Source: Candidatus Methanomassiliicoccus intestinalis Issoire-Mx1 (GTDB lineage: Archaea; Thermoplasmatota; Thermoplasmata; Methanomassiliicoccales; Methanomassiliicoccaceae). From it: a stretch of DNA of 64,000 nucleotides. The translations under genes were made by a program, and so were the position numbers. Of the stretch, positions 52,915 through 60,946 are shown one piece after another. The DNA lies in assembly GCF_000404225.1 (NCBI RefSeq), contig NC_021353.1, forward strand, positions 620,001 through 684,000. Direction: 5' to 3'. The notes below the pieces were generated by a model, which saw only the letters and a program-made list of their open reading frames with translations, was not told the origin of the DNA and made no database searches. Position 1 is the stretch's first letter. Each line of letters starts with the position of its first letter.

Positions 52915-55900
52915 ATGAGTTTCAATAAAATTAAATTGATGGCAATAATGTGGGACAGCCACGGGCCAATCCTGGAGAGGGCATCAAAACATGTAGATAT
53001 GGATATCACATATTATTCCTCTAAAGATCTATCATCAGATGATGACTGTTTAGATAAACTGATTTCAGAAATGAATGATTCTGATATAATTCTGCTGTAC
53101 CGTTCTTCGACTGATTTCTGGGATAAATTAGAGGACAGAATAAATTTAATAAAAAATAATAAAAAAATTGTGTGTTTCGGTTCTGACCCTACCCATTGGT
53201 CATTAACTTCTGTAGATCACGAAATTGCTATAACTGCTTTTCAATATGTATCTAACAGCGGAGAGGAGAACTTTATCCGACTTTTCAATTTTTTAGGAAA
53301 CAATCTTTGTGGTATGCAGGTTGAAGTACTTCCTCCGGTGGAGCTTCCTTGGCAGGGTATAATTCATCCAGACTGCCCAGGAACTGTATTTTCTAGAACC
53401 ATCGATTATATGCAGTGGTATGGAAAGGATCGCACACAACCTTGGGTGGGCATTATTGCTTCTAGACCTGTATGGGCTATGGACGGATGTGCTGTAGAAT
53501 GCAACCTTCTGAGAGATTTAGAGAATTTAGGGATTAATGTAATATTAATATTTACTACATTTTCTAAAGATATTTCAAAAGGAGCCTTAAGTGTAAGTGA
53601 AGCCGCTGAGAAATATTTTATGCTTGATAACATTCCCTTAGTGAATGCTGTTGTAAAATTTACCACTGCCTTCGTTGGCGGGAATACATATGGGGATGAT
53701 GCTCAGGCATCAATAGGAGGAGAAGAAATATTATCCTTACTGGATGTTCCAGTGTATCAGCCAGTTGTATTATCTCGGATGTCCGTTGAAGAGTGGCGGA
53801 ATTCACCAGGTTTGACAAGCGACATAACCTGGCAGATTGTTTTTCCTGAATTTGAAGGGATCATTGAACCATTAGTAATTGGATCAGACAAGGGATATTC
53901 AACAATCGATTCAGATCTGAGAATAGTCTTAGAGGAAAGAAGCAGAAAAATTGCTCAGAGGGTGGCAAAACAGATAAATCTGCAGCGTAAATCAAACAGT
54001 GAAAAAAAGGTTTTAATCTTTTTAAATAATTTTCCCTGTGCTGGAGTGGAAGCAAACATCGGTGCTGCGGCTGGTTTGGACTCTTTAGAGAGTGTTTCTG
54101 ATATACTAAAGCGTATGAAAGAAGAAGGCTATGCAGTTGATGCACCTGAAAATGGTAAAGAACTGATAGAATTAATTCTTGAAAGGAAAGCTTATTCAGA
54201 GTTCAGATGGACTACAATCCAGGAGATAATAAAATGCGGCGGTGCAATCCACAGGATGCCTGTTGAAGAGTATAATAATTATTTTAAAACACTTCCAGAA
54301 TCAACGCAGGCCGATGTCATAAATTTCTGGGGTGAACCTCCCGGCATGGGCATGGTTTTTGAGAATGAAATTGTAATTACCGGCGTTTCTTTTGGCAATG
54401 TAATTGTTGCAGTGCAGCCTAAGCGCGGATGCTACGGGTCCCGCTGCGATGGTGAGGTCTGTAAAATACTTCACGATCCTCTTTGTCCTCCAACTCACCA
54501 GTTTCTTGCGACTTATCATTATTTTGAAGAGATCTGGGGTGCTGATGTCATTATCCATACAGGCACGCACGGCAGTATGGAGTGGACGCCGGGAAAGGGT
54601 GTAGGTATGACCGAAACTTGTTATCCTGACATATGTATTGGCACATCGCCACATCTGTACATCTATAATTCAAACAATCCTCCAGAGGGCATTGTAGCAA
54701 AAAGACGGTCATATGCCACACTTATAGATCATCTGCAGATGACTATGACCAGAGTGGAACTTTATGATGAATATTCAGATCTGGAAAATTTATTGTCTGA
54801 GTATAATACAGCCTGTACGAATCCAGTTCACAGCGAGCAATTAAAGGAACAGATAATTGCTCTAGCTTCAAATATATTTAAAGAGCTGGAATTTAATGAC
54901 GATATCTCTTTAAAAGACTGTGTAAAAATCTGTCATGATGCTCTGTCTCGCATTCGTAATTCGCAGATGAATCTAGGTCTTCACACATTCGGCAGAATTC
55001 CAATTGGTGACGAACGTTGTGAAGTCATAAACTCCATTGTACGCTACGGCGAAGAACACGATTCTATAAGGGACTGCGTAGCTGATATAATGGGACTTGA
55101 TTTATCAATACTCTATGCTGACCAAGGAGAAATTAATGAAAAGTATCAAACTTCAAACGGGGCTTTGATTGAAGAAATCGGCATCAAAACTCGTGATATC
55201 GTAAAATTGATTTTAGCAGGTTTCGATACCTCATCTGCTGTTACTTCTGTAATGACTAAAGCCAACAATATTCAAGTATCAGCATTTGGCAAATTTATCG
55301 ATGAGATAAAAGATATTGATGAACGCCTCAATGATTCTTGTGAAATGGATGCGCTTCTGAGGGGTCTGAACGGAAGACGTATTTCTCAGGGGCCCGCAGG
55401 TCCTATAACCCGTGGAAGGTATGACATCCTCCCTACAGGAAGAAACTTTTACTCTATGGATCCTTTCAGTGTTCCGTCTACTACTGCTTGGAAAGTTGGG
55501 ATGAGGCTTGCTGATGGAATAATTGAAAAGTACCTCCATGAATCCGGTGAAATTCCAGAAAGCATAGCTTTCTTTTGGACAATGGGAGAAATAATATCGA
55601 CAGGCGGGGAAATGATGTCCCAGCTCCTTTATCTGTTAGGTGTAAAACCAAAGTGGGGTTTGGACGGGCGTGTCAAGGACATTGAGATAATTCCTTTAGA
55701 AGAATTAAAGTGGCCACGAATAGACATAACAGTAAACGTTTCGTGTATTTTGAGAGACAATCTCATGAACTGCATCGATCTGATCGATTCGGCAGTCAGG
55801 GCTGTGGCTGAGCTAGATGAACCTCTTGATAAGAACTTTGTAAGAAAGCACACTTTAGAGTCAATAACCAGCGGCATGGATGCTGATGATGCTCTAACAC

Positions 55901-56763
55901 GTATGTTTGGAGCGCCTCCAGGCTCATATATCTCAGGTGTAAATCTGGCTGTATTCGCTAGTTCTTGGAAAGAAGATAAAGATCTGGCAGAGATTTTTGT
56001 GAAGGCTAAAGGATATGGTTACGGCAACAGCCGCAACGGCAAGCCCATGTTTGAACAGTTCGCATCTAGCCTTTCAAGGGTAAATGTGACATTTGATAAA
56101 GTTTCATCAGATGAAGGTGATATTCTTGCATGCGGAGGTCATTTCAGCAATGTAGGTGGACTTACCGTAGCTGCAAGATATCTTTCCGGAACTGATGTAA
56201 AAGCATACTACGGTGATACCAGAGATCCCAGGGACATTTCTGTAAACACCTTAGCTGACGAAATCCGCCGAGTCATGAGAACAAAAGTTTTGAATCCAGC
56301 TTGGATTGAAGGAATGAAACAGCACGGTTACAAGGGTGCTGGAGATATAATGAAAAAGATCAGTAGGCTATATGGTTGGGAAGCTTCTACAAAAGAGGTA
56401 GACGACTGGATATTTGATGAAGTAACAGCAACATTCGTTTCAGACCCAGAAATGAGGCAGTTTTTCAAAGATAACAATCCATATGCGCTTGAGGAAATTG
56501 CCAGAAGACTTTTGGAAGCTAACAGTAGGGGATTGTGGAATACAGATAAAGATACTTTACAGGATCTTCAAAATGTATATTTAGATCTGGAATCTGTTTT
56601 GGAAGATCTTTCTGGAGATGGAGAATATCAAGGAGGCAGTATAGATATATTCACTTCATCTGACATCTCTAGCTGGAATTCCAATATGGCCAATGCTTCT
56701 GATATTGTCTCTAAAGTGAAGAAGAATCAGATCAAACCTGAGAATACTGATAATAAAAGCTGA
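52915..56763 (+). CDS. CobN/BchH-like cobalt/magnesium chelatase large subunit
   Basis: A 1,282-residue tetrapyrrole-binding subunit. Conserved blocks: IHTGTHGSMEWTPGKGVGMT, GPAGPITRGRYDILPTGRNFYSMDP, ITVNVSCILRDNLMNCIDLID, FGAPPGSYISGVNLAVF and QHGYKGAGDIM. It is complete, and with ChlI- and ChlD-like subunits encoded just before it could form a full chelatase. CobN inserts cobalt into a cobyrinate derivative in the aerobic cobalamin route; archaea normally use CbiK/CbiX, and F430 uses CfbA, so the substrate here is open (corrinoid, heme-like or chlorophyll-derived ring). A paralogue is fused behind the permease at 40220. Ends at a strong terminator. Confidence 0.9.
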   Translation: MSFNKIKLMAIMWDSHGPILERASKHVDMDITYYSSKDLSSDDDCLDKLISEMNDSDIILLYRSSTDFWDKLEDRINLIKNNKKIVCFGSDPTHWSLTSVDHEIAITAFQYVSNSGEENFIRLFNFLGNNLCGMQVEVLPPVELPWQGIIHPDCPGTVFSRTIDYMQWYGKDRTQPWVGIIASRPVWAMDGCAVECNLLRDLENLGINVILIFTTFSKDISKGALSVSEAAEKYFMLDNIPLVNAVVKFTTAFVGGNTYGDDAQASIGGEEILSLLDVPVYQPVVLSRMSVEEWRNSPGLTSDITWQIVFPEFEGIIEPLVIGSDKGYSTIDSDLRIVLEERSRKIAQRVAKQINLQRKSNSEKKVLIFLNNFPCAGVEANIGAAAGLDSLESVSDILKRMKEEGYAVDAPENGKELIELILERKAYSEFRWTTIQEIIKCGGAIHRMPVEEYNNYFKTLPESTQADVINFWGEPPGMGMVFENEIVITGVSFGNVIVAVQPKRGCYGSRCDGEVCKILHDPLCPPTHQFLATYHYFEEIWGADVIIHTGTHGSMEWTPGKGVGMTETCYPDICIGTSPHLYIYNSNNPPEGIVAKRRSYATLIDHLQMTMTRVELYDEYSDLENLLSEYNTACTNPVHSEQLKEQIIALASNIFKELEFNDDISLKDCVKICHDALSRIRNSQMNLGLHTFGRIPIGDERCEVINSIVRYGEEHDSIRDCVADIMGLDLSILYADQGEINEKYQTSNGALIEEIGIKTRDIVKLILAGFDTSSAVTSVMTKANNIQVSAFGKFIDEIKDIDERLNDSCEMDALLRGLNGRRISQGPAGPITRGRYDILPTGRNFYSMDPFSVPSTTAWKVGMRLADGIIEKYLHESGEIPESIAFFWTMGEIISTGGEMMSQLLYLLGVKPKWGLDGRVKDIEIIPLEELKWPRIDITVNVSCILRDNLMNCIDLIDSAVRAVAELDEPLDKNFVRKHTLESITSGMDADDALTRMFGAPPGSYISGVNLAVFASSWKEDKDLAEIFVKAKGYGYGNSRNGKPMFEQFASSLSRVNVTFDKVSSDEGDILACGGHFSNVGGLTVAARYLSGTDVKAYYGDTRDPRDISVNTLADEIRRVMRTKVLNPAWIEGMKQHGYKGAGDIMKKISRLYGWEASTKEVDDWIFDEVTATFVSDPEMRQFFKDNNPYALEEIARRLLEANSRGLWNTDKDTLQDLQNVYLDLESVLEDLSGDGEYQGGSIDIFTSSDISSWNSNMANASDIVSKVKKNQIKPENTDNKS

Positions 56764-56780
56764 GAATAAATAATTTAAAA

Positions 56781-56811
56781 GATGACGCTTGACCGCGTCA
56801 TCTTTTTTTTT
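56781..56811. terminator. Strong hairpin/T-run terminator after the chelatase operon
   Basis: GATGACGC-TTGACC-GCGTCATC followed by nine T, 17 bp after the CobN-like stop, between convergent genes. Confidence 0.85.
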
Positions 56812-56818
56812 AATTAAT

Positions 56819-57379
56819 TTATGCTTTCTCACTTAGTATTCCAAAGATCAACGAAAGCACTCCAGAAGCTATTGCAAGATATAATCCGGCTCCTACACTA
56901 ATGCTTAACTTAGCAATGCTGCCGAGATCAAAGTCTGGTACTATGCTTGCAACATCTCCAGTAATCCACATGTACTCTACGATTGCTAGGATTATGACAA
57001 CGATTCCGAGAATTGCTGGAATGTAGCCAATCTTGCTCTTAGGTTTAACCATGCCTATGGCAAAGAAGATCAAACTTAGTGCAGAAACGACTGCGATTAT
57101 AACTGGTATGTACTGCTGAAAGTCATCGGTGTCCCAATCGAATATGTCAATTCCACTCCAATCATTACTCTGGCTTGTACCTAGGAATGTAGCGTCTGCG
57201 CTTATCCAGCCCAGAGCAATTGAAATGATTCCGACAAGTGCCACAATTATTCCGATGACTCCGAAAATCCTTGATCTGTCTATCTTGGTTTCAGAACTCA
57301 AATTAGCACCTCTATGGCACTGATATACACTCTTCAGATAATGTTCTCCATATAATTCTACATTTGTATATTTCATCAT
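56819..57379 (-). CDS. Four-helix membrane protein of unknown function
   Basis: Four hydrophobic segments: FGVIGIIVALVGIISIALGW, IPVIIAVVSALSLIFFAIGM, IPAILGIVVIILAIVEYMW and GLYLAIASGVLSLIFGIL, with a Trp/Asp-rich outer loop (SNDWSGIDIFDWDTDDF) between helices 1 and 2. An N-terminal polar stretch with one Cys/His pair precedes helix 1. 186 residues from the first of two adjacent ATGs; the start could lie further in. I do not recognise the family. Convergent with the chelatase operon and divergent from the leucine-rich surface protein. Confidence 0.7.
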   Translation of the reverse strand: MMKYTNVELYGEHYLKSVYQCHRGANLSSETKIDRSRIFGVIGIIVALVGIISIALGWISADATFLGTSQSNDWSGIDIFDWDTDDFQQYIPVIIAVVSALSLIFFAIGMVKPKSKIGYIPAILGIVVIILAIVEYMWITGDVASIVPDFDLGSIAKLSISVGAGLYLAIASGVLSLIFGILSEKA

Positions 57380-57435
57380 CAGATGTTATTATACTGCTCT
57401 TTGTTATGCGTCTCTAAAATCTGCTGTGATTTCCG

Positions 57436-59067
57436 ATGTCGTCAAATAAAATCATTAAGGTAGCCATTGTTGTCATGCTTATTTCAGTTCTATCGGTGGC
57501 CACTGTTGCTGTTATGCCGTCTTCATCTGCCTCGTCATCTTTTGCTCCCGATGGTGGCATGTATGAATATAAGACTGAAGGCATAAGTGCTGAAACATAC
57601 AGAGCTACAATTACAGGATATACAGAAGGAAGCGAAGAGTTCTTGGCGATTCAAACAGGAATCGAAGGATATCCTGTGAAAGCAATAGGCCCTAATGCAT
57701 TTCAGAACTCTACATTGCTGGAAGCAGTTATAATTCCAGAAAGAGTCGACAGTATCGGGGATTATGCCTTTGCAGGCTGTTCATCTCTGAAAGCTGCATA
57801 TTTTATCGGAGAAATGCCAGACATGGGAAATGGTGTGTTTGATAATGCTGCCAGCGGATTTACCATCTATTGTCTGAACGAAGTCTGGAATGGATATAAT
57901 GATTACAAGACCGATGTCTGGTCGCCCTATGTATACACAGACAGCACCGGGGGTAGTTATTCTTATTATATTCTTAATGATGAAATTACGATTTTCAGAC
58001 ACATTTCCGGTGAGAATATCTCCATTCCATCGTCTATTGAAAACAATGGTAGGAACTATCCAGTAATCTCAATCGGTCCGGAATCTTTCTATAAGTGCAA
58101 TGTTAAAACAGTCACGATTGCTGATGGAATCGAAAGGATTGAAGACAGGGCGTTTTCATGGGAGCACGATGAAGGTTCAGCATTAGATTCTATAACCTTT
58201 TCAAATACTCTCAAATCGATAGGTGATGAGGCTTTCAGAAACTGTAAATCATTAAGATCTGTAAACCTTCCAGAATCTCTAAGATATATAGGATTCGAAG
58301 CATTCAGAGATTCCTCATTAGTCTCTGCATACATTCCTGATTCGGTGAGTTATGTAGGGGGAGGAGCATTCTACTGCTGTTATGATCTGAAATCTGCAAA
58401 ATTAAGCCGGAGCATGACTGAAATTCCTGAAAGAATGTTTGGTTACTGTGCACTTCTAACATCCATTGATTTTTCTGACAGAATAACTGCAGTTGGAAGT
58501 TCAGCCTTTTATAAATGCGGTTTAACGTCTCTTGATCTCAACGAGATCGAGACGATTGAAAGGGAAGCATTCTATGGCTGTACTAACCTGAGATTCGTTG
58601 ATGCAGATGAAGTAAGAACAATAGGCAACGAGGCATTCTACGACTGCACTTCATTAAAGTATGTATCTTTTGATGAGATCGAATCCATCAGTTACAGGGC
58701 TTTTGGAAAATGCACTTCTTGGGATTATGTCGTATTTTCAGAAAGTTTAAGATATCTTGGTGAAGACTCTTTCCGCGGGTGCACTTCAATGTCTGATGCA
58801 TACTTTGAAGGTCCTATGCCGGTAATAGGCGACAATGCTTTTAAAAATGCAGACGAAGACTTTGCAGTTCATTATCTAAAGAGTAATTCGGCATCTTGGT
58901 CAGGCTTCGATGCATACAACTCTGCAGTATGGGACGGATCTCTGCCTAATGACAATTCAGGTATCAACAATTCAATGATGATATTAATCGCAGCAATTGC
59001 TGTATTGATAGTACTCATTGTCTCTGTTTTAATTTTATTCAAAAAGAAAAAGGGACGCAGTCCCTGA
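57436..59067 (+). CDS. BspA-like leucine-rich (LRR_5) surface protein
   Basis: Signal peptide (IIKVAIVVMLISVLSVATVAV) and tandem BspA/TpLRR repeats of about 23 residues with the frame IGDYAFAGCSSLKA, IGDEAFRNCKSLRSVNLPESL, EREAFYGCTNLRFV and so on, in two blocks separated by a linker near 170-200. A C-terminal membrane anchor (MILIAAIAVLIVLIVSVLILF) and a KKKK cytoplasmic tail keep it on the cell surface. 543 residues. Such proteins bind host or bacterial surface molecules in gut and oral microbes. The stop codon lies within a terminator hairpin. Confidence 0.88.
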   Translation: MSSNKIIKVAIVVMLISVLSVATVAVMPSSSASSSFAPDGGMYEYKTEGISAETYRATITGYTEGSEEFLAIQTGIEGYPVKAIGPNAFQNSTLLEAVIIPERVDSIGDYAFAGCSSLKAAYFIGEMPDMGNGVFDNAASGFTIYCLNEVWNGYNDYKTDVWSPYVYTDSTGGSYSYYILNDEITIFRHISGENISIPSSIENNGRNYPVISIGPESFYKCNVKTVTIADGIERIEDRAFSWEHDEGSALDSITFSNTLKSIGDEAFRNCKSLRSVNLPESLRYIGFEAFRDSSLVSAYIPDSVSYVGGGAFYCCYDLKSAKLSRSMTEIPERMFGYCALLTSIDFSDRITAVGSSAFYKCGLTSLDLNEIETIEREAFYGCTNLRFVDADEVRTIGNEAFYDCTSLKYVSFDEIESISYRAFGKCTSWDYVVFSESLRYLGEDSFRGCTSMSDAYFEGPMPVIGDNAFKNADEDFAVHYLKSNSASWSGFDAYNSAVWDGSLPNDNSGINNSMMILIAAIAVLIVLIVSVLILFKKKKGRSP

Positions 59068-59074
59068 TTTTTTT
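59052..59074 (+). terminator. Terminator overlapping the end of the leucine-rich protein gene
   Basis: GGGAC-GCA-GTCCC spans the last codons and seven T follow the stop. Short stem, but well placed. Confidence 0.6.
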
Positions 59075-59146
59075 ATAATATAAAGTCGGATTATAACCTA
59101 TCCCGATGCCGCATTATTTAGAGATAAACTGCAAGATTTAAAGCTC

Positions 59147-59236
59147 ATTGTGCAAGTTGAGGTACATTCCATTGTGCAAGTTGAGGTACATTCCATTGTG
59201 CAAGTTGAGGTACATTCCATTGTGCAAGTTGAGGAA
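59147..59236. repeat. 24-bp tandem repeat, about 3.7 copies
   Basis: Three perfect copies of a 24-bp unit (ATTGTGCAAGTTGAGG plus TACATTCC) start at 59147, 59171 and 59195, and a partial copy starts at 59219. It lies in the 293-bp gap between the leucine-rich surface gene and the SDR gene, downstream of both. The unit length is a multiple of three and reads NLHNGMYL on the minus strand, but the frame has no ribosome-binding site and overlaps the SDR end, so I treat the repeat as non-coding. Confidence 0.85.
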
Positions 59237-59360
59237 TACTCTATCTTTTTCTAATGTGCCGTAAAAATTCTTTCTTGATGATTTCTGATTAGTTAGTATT
59301 GTAGAAAGGCAACAGTCAGGATGCCTCTTGCCATATCCAAAAATGTATGGGAATAAAAAC

Positions 59361-60119
59361 TCATTGCAGTGTATAACCACCATCAATGATCAGCGATGTA
59401 CCAGTTACCCAGGAAGACTCATCCGATGCTAAGTATAGAACAGCATATGCCACGTCTTCCGGAGTGCCCAATCTGCCTATGGGGTGGAGATTTACGATCT
59501 CTTCAGCTTCTTTGTCTCCATGATTCTTTCTAAATAACTCCATATCTGGTTCTACCCAGGCTGGACAAACACTATTCACACGGATATTCTCTTTAGAAAA
59601 ATCGAGTGCCATGCATTTCATCATCATTTCAATCCCGCCTTTAGCTGTATTATATAAGACATGTTTTTTCTGTGCTATATATGCAGAAATTGAAGATGTG
59701 AATATGATGCTCCCTCCATTGTTTTTTCTCAGGTAAGGAATAACATACTTTGAACATAGGAACTGCGCCTTCAGATTGATATCCATCAGAGTATCCCAGT
59801 CTTCTTCTTTTAATTCTGAAATGTCATTGCCGTTTCCTGTGAATATGGCTGCATTATTGAATAAAATATCTATCTTGCCATACTTATCCGCAGTCGTTTC
59901 GAATAGACGTTTCACTTGTTCTGATTTGGAAATATCTGTAACAACATAGTCAGCAGATCCATTGTTTGATCTGATGATTTCAACTGTTTCTCTGAGAGTC
60001 TCTTCTCTTCTACCAGCAATCATTACTTTCGCGCCTTCCTTGGCAAAAAGAATGGCAGTACCGCGTCCAATTCCGGTACCACCTCCAGTTATGACTACTA
60101 CTTTATCCTCTAGTCTCAT
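59361..60119 (-). CDS. Short-chain dehydrogenase/reductase (SDR)
   Basis: Classical SDR: TGGGTGIGRG cofactor loop (residues 11-20), NNAA motif (LFNNAAIF), catalytic Ser in FTSSISAYIA, YxxxK in YNTAK, and a C-terminal SWVTGTSLIIDGGYT. 252 residues, cytoplasmic, NAD(P)-dependent; the substrate is not predictable. Last gene of the leftward importer operon, 20 bp after the ATPase gene, so it may reduce or oxidise something linked to the imported compound, or simply have been captured there. Confidence 0.88.
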   Translation of the reverse strand: MRLEDKVVVITGGGTGIGRGTAILFAKEGAKVMIAGRREETLRETVEIIRSNNGSADYVVTDISKSEQVKRLFETTADKYGKIDILFNNAAIFTGNGNDISELKEEDWDTLMDINLKAQFLCSKYVIPYLRKNNGGSIIFTSSISAYIAQKKHVLYNTAKGGIEMMMKCMALDFSKENIRVNSVCPAWVEPDMELFRKNHGDKEAEEIVNLHPIGRLGTPEDVAYAVLYLASDESSWVTGTSLIIDGGYTLQ

Positions 60120-60139
60120 AATATCCTCATGAATGATCT

Positions 60140-60946
60140 CTAGAACTTATTAGCATTAGATGCTCTGAATCTCTTTGGCAGAATGTATATCTCACCATCT
60201 GGATCTGTACCGACCCTTGCATCTACTTCATATACTTCCTCTATGAGCTCCTCGGTAATCACTTTCTTAGGATCTCCGATGGTTTTGATCTCTCCTTTCT
60301 TCATGATTATGCACAGATCACAATAACGGGCCATAAGGCTGATGTCGTGCTCAGCAACTAGAATGGTCATGTCTGTTTTTACCATCGCCTGCAGATATTC
60401 CATTACTTCCAGTTTGTATTTCATATCTAAGTGGCTGGTAGGTTCATCGACCAGCATCAGGCGGGGAGATTGAACATATGCTTTAGCGATCATTGCACGC
60501 TGATACTCTCCGCTGCTGAGCATCGAAAGCTGTTTGTCTTTGAGGTGGTCTAAACCGAATCGTTTCATGGCATCCATTGCGACATTCTCATCATCATCGC
60601 TTTCCCACCAGATGCTGTCAACATATGGATGTCTGCCCAACATCACTAAATCCATAACAGACATGCCGAAAGTTCCTCTGCTCTCTGCAGGCACATTCGC
60701 TACAAGCTTTGCAAGGGCTGAGGCTTTCTTTCCTTTCGTGCTCTCTCCATCAATGAATATTTCTCCAGATGTAGGTTCATGAATTTTACAGATGCACTTC
60801 ATCATCGTGGACTTGCCGCAGCCATTCGGGCCGATAAGACCGACCATCTGCCCACTGCCTATAGAGTAACTAACTCCTTTAAGGGCTTCAAAGTCACCGT
60901 AACACTTCTTTAGATTTTTAACTTCTAAAAGAGGAACATTATCCAT
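60140..60946 (-). CDS. ABC transporter ATPase (FecE/BtuD-like) of the fourth importer
   Basis: Walker A GPNGCGKST, signature SMLSSGEYQRAMIAKAY (SSGE variant of SGGE), Walker B LMLVDEPTSHLD, H-loop VAEHDISLM. 268 residues. Starts at an ATG behind GGAGGG, overlapping the end of the propeller-permease gene by 8 bp. Cargo cannot be told from this subunit. Confidence 0.9.
   Translation of the reverse strand: MDNVPLLEVKNLKKCYGDFEALKGVSYSIGSGQMVGLIGPNGCGKSTMMKCICKIHEPTSGEIFIDGESTKGKKASALAKLVANVPAESRGTFGMSVMDLVMLGRHPYVDSIWWESDDDENVAMDAMKRFGLDHLKDKQLSMLSSGEYQRAMIAKAYVQSPRLMLVDEPTSHLDMKYKLEVMEYLQAMVKTDMTILVAEHDISLMARYCDLCIIMKKGEIKTIGDPKKVITEELIEEVYEVDARVGTDPDGEIYILPKRFRASNANKF

Noticed and set aside
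49995..56763. Assignment as bacteriochlorophyll magnesium chelatase
   Set aside because: The subunits are homologous, but no other chlorophyll-synthesis genes occur and the host is a methanogen; a corrinoid or other tetrapyrrole substrate is more likely.
59147..59236. Possible CRISPR array
   Set aside because: The 24-bp units are directly adjacent with no spacers and there are no cas genes.
59138..59386. 82-codon minus-strand frame with the repeat NLHNGMYL
   Set aside because: It overlaps the end of the SDR gene, has no ribosome-binding site, and its periodicity only reflects the 24-bp DNA repeat.
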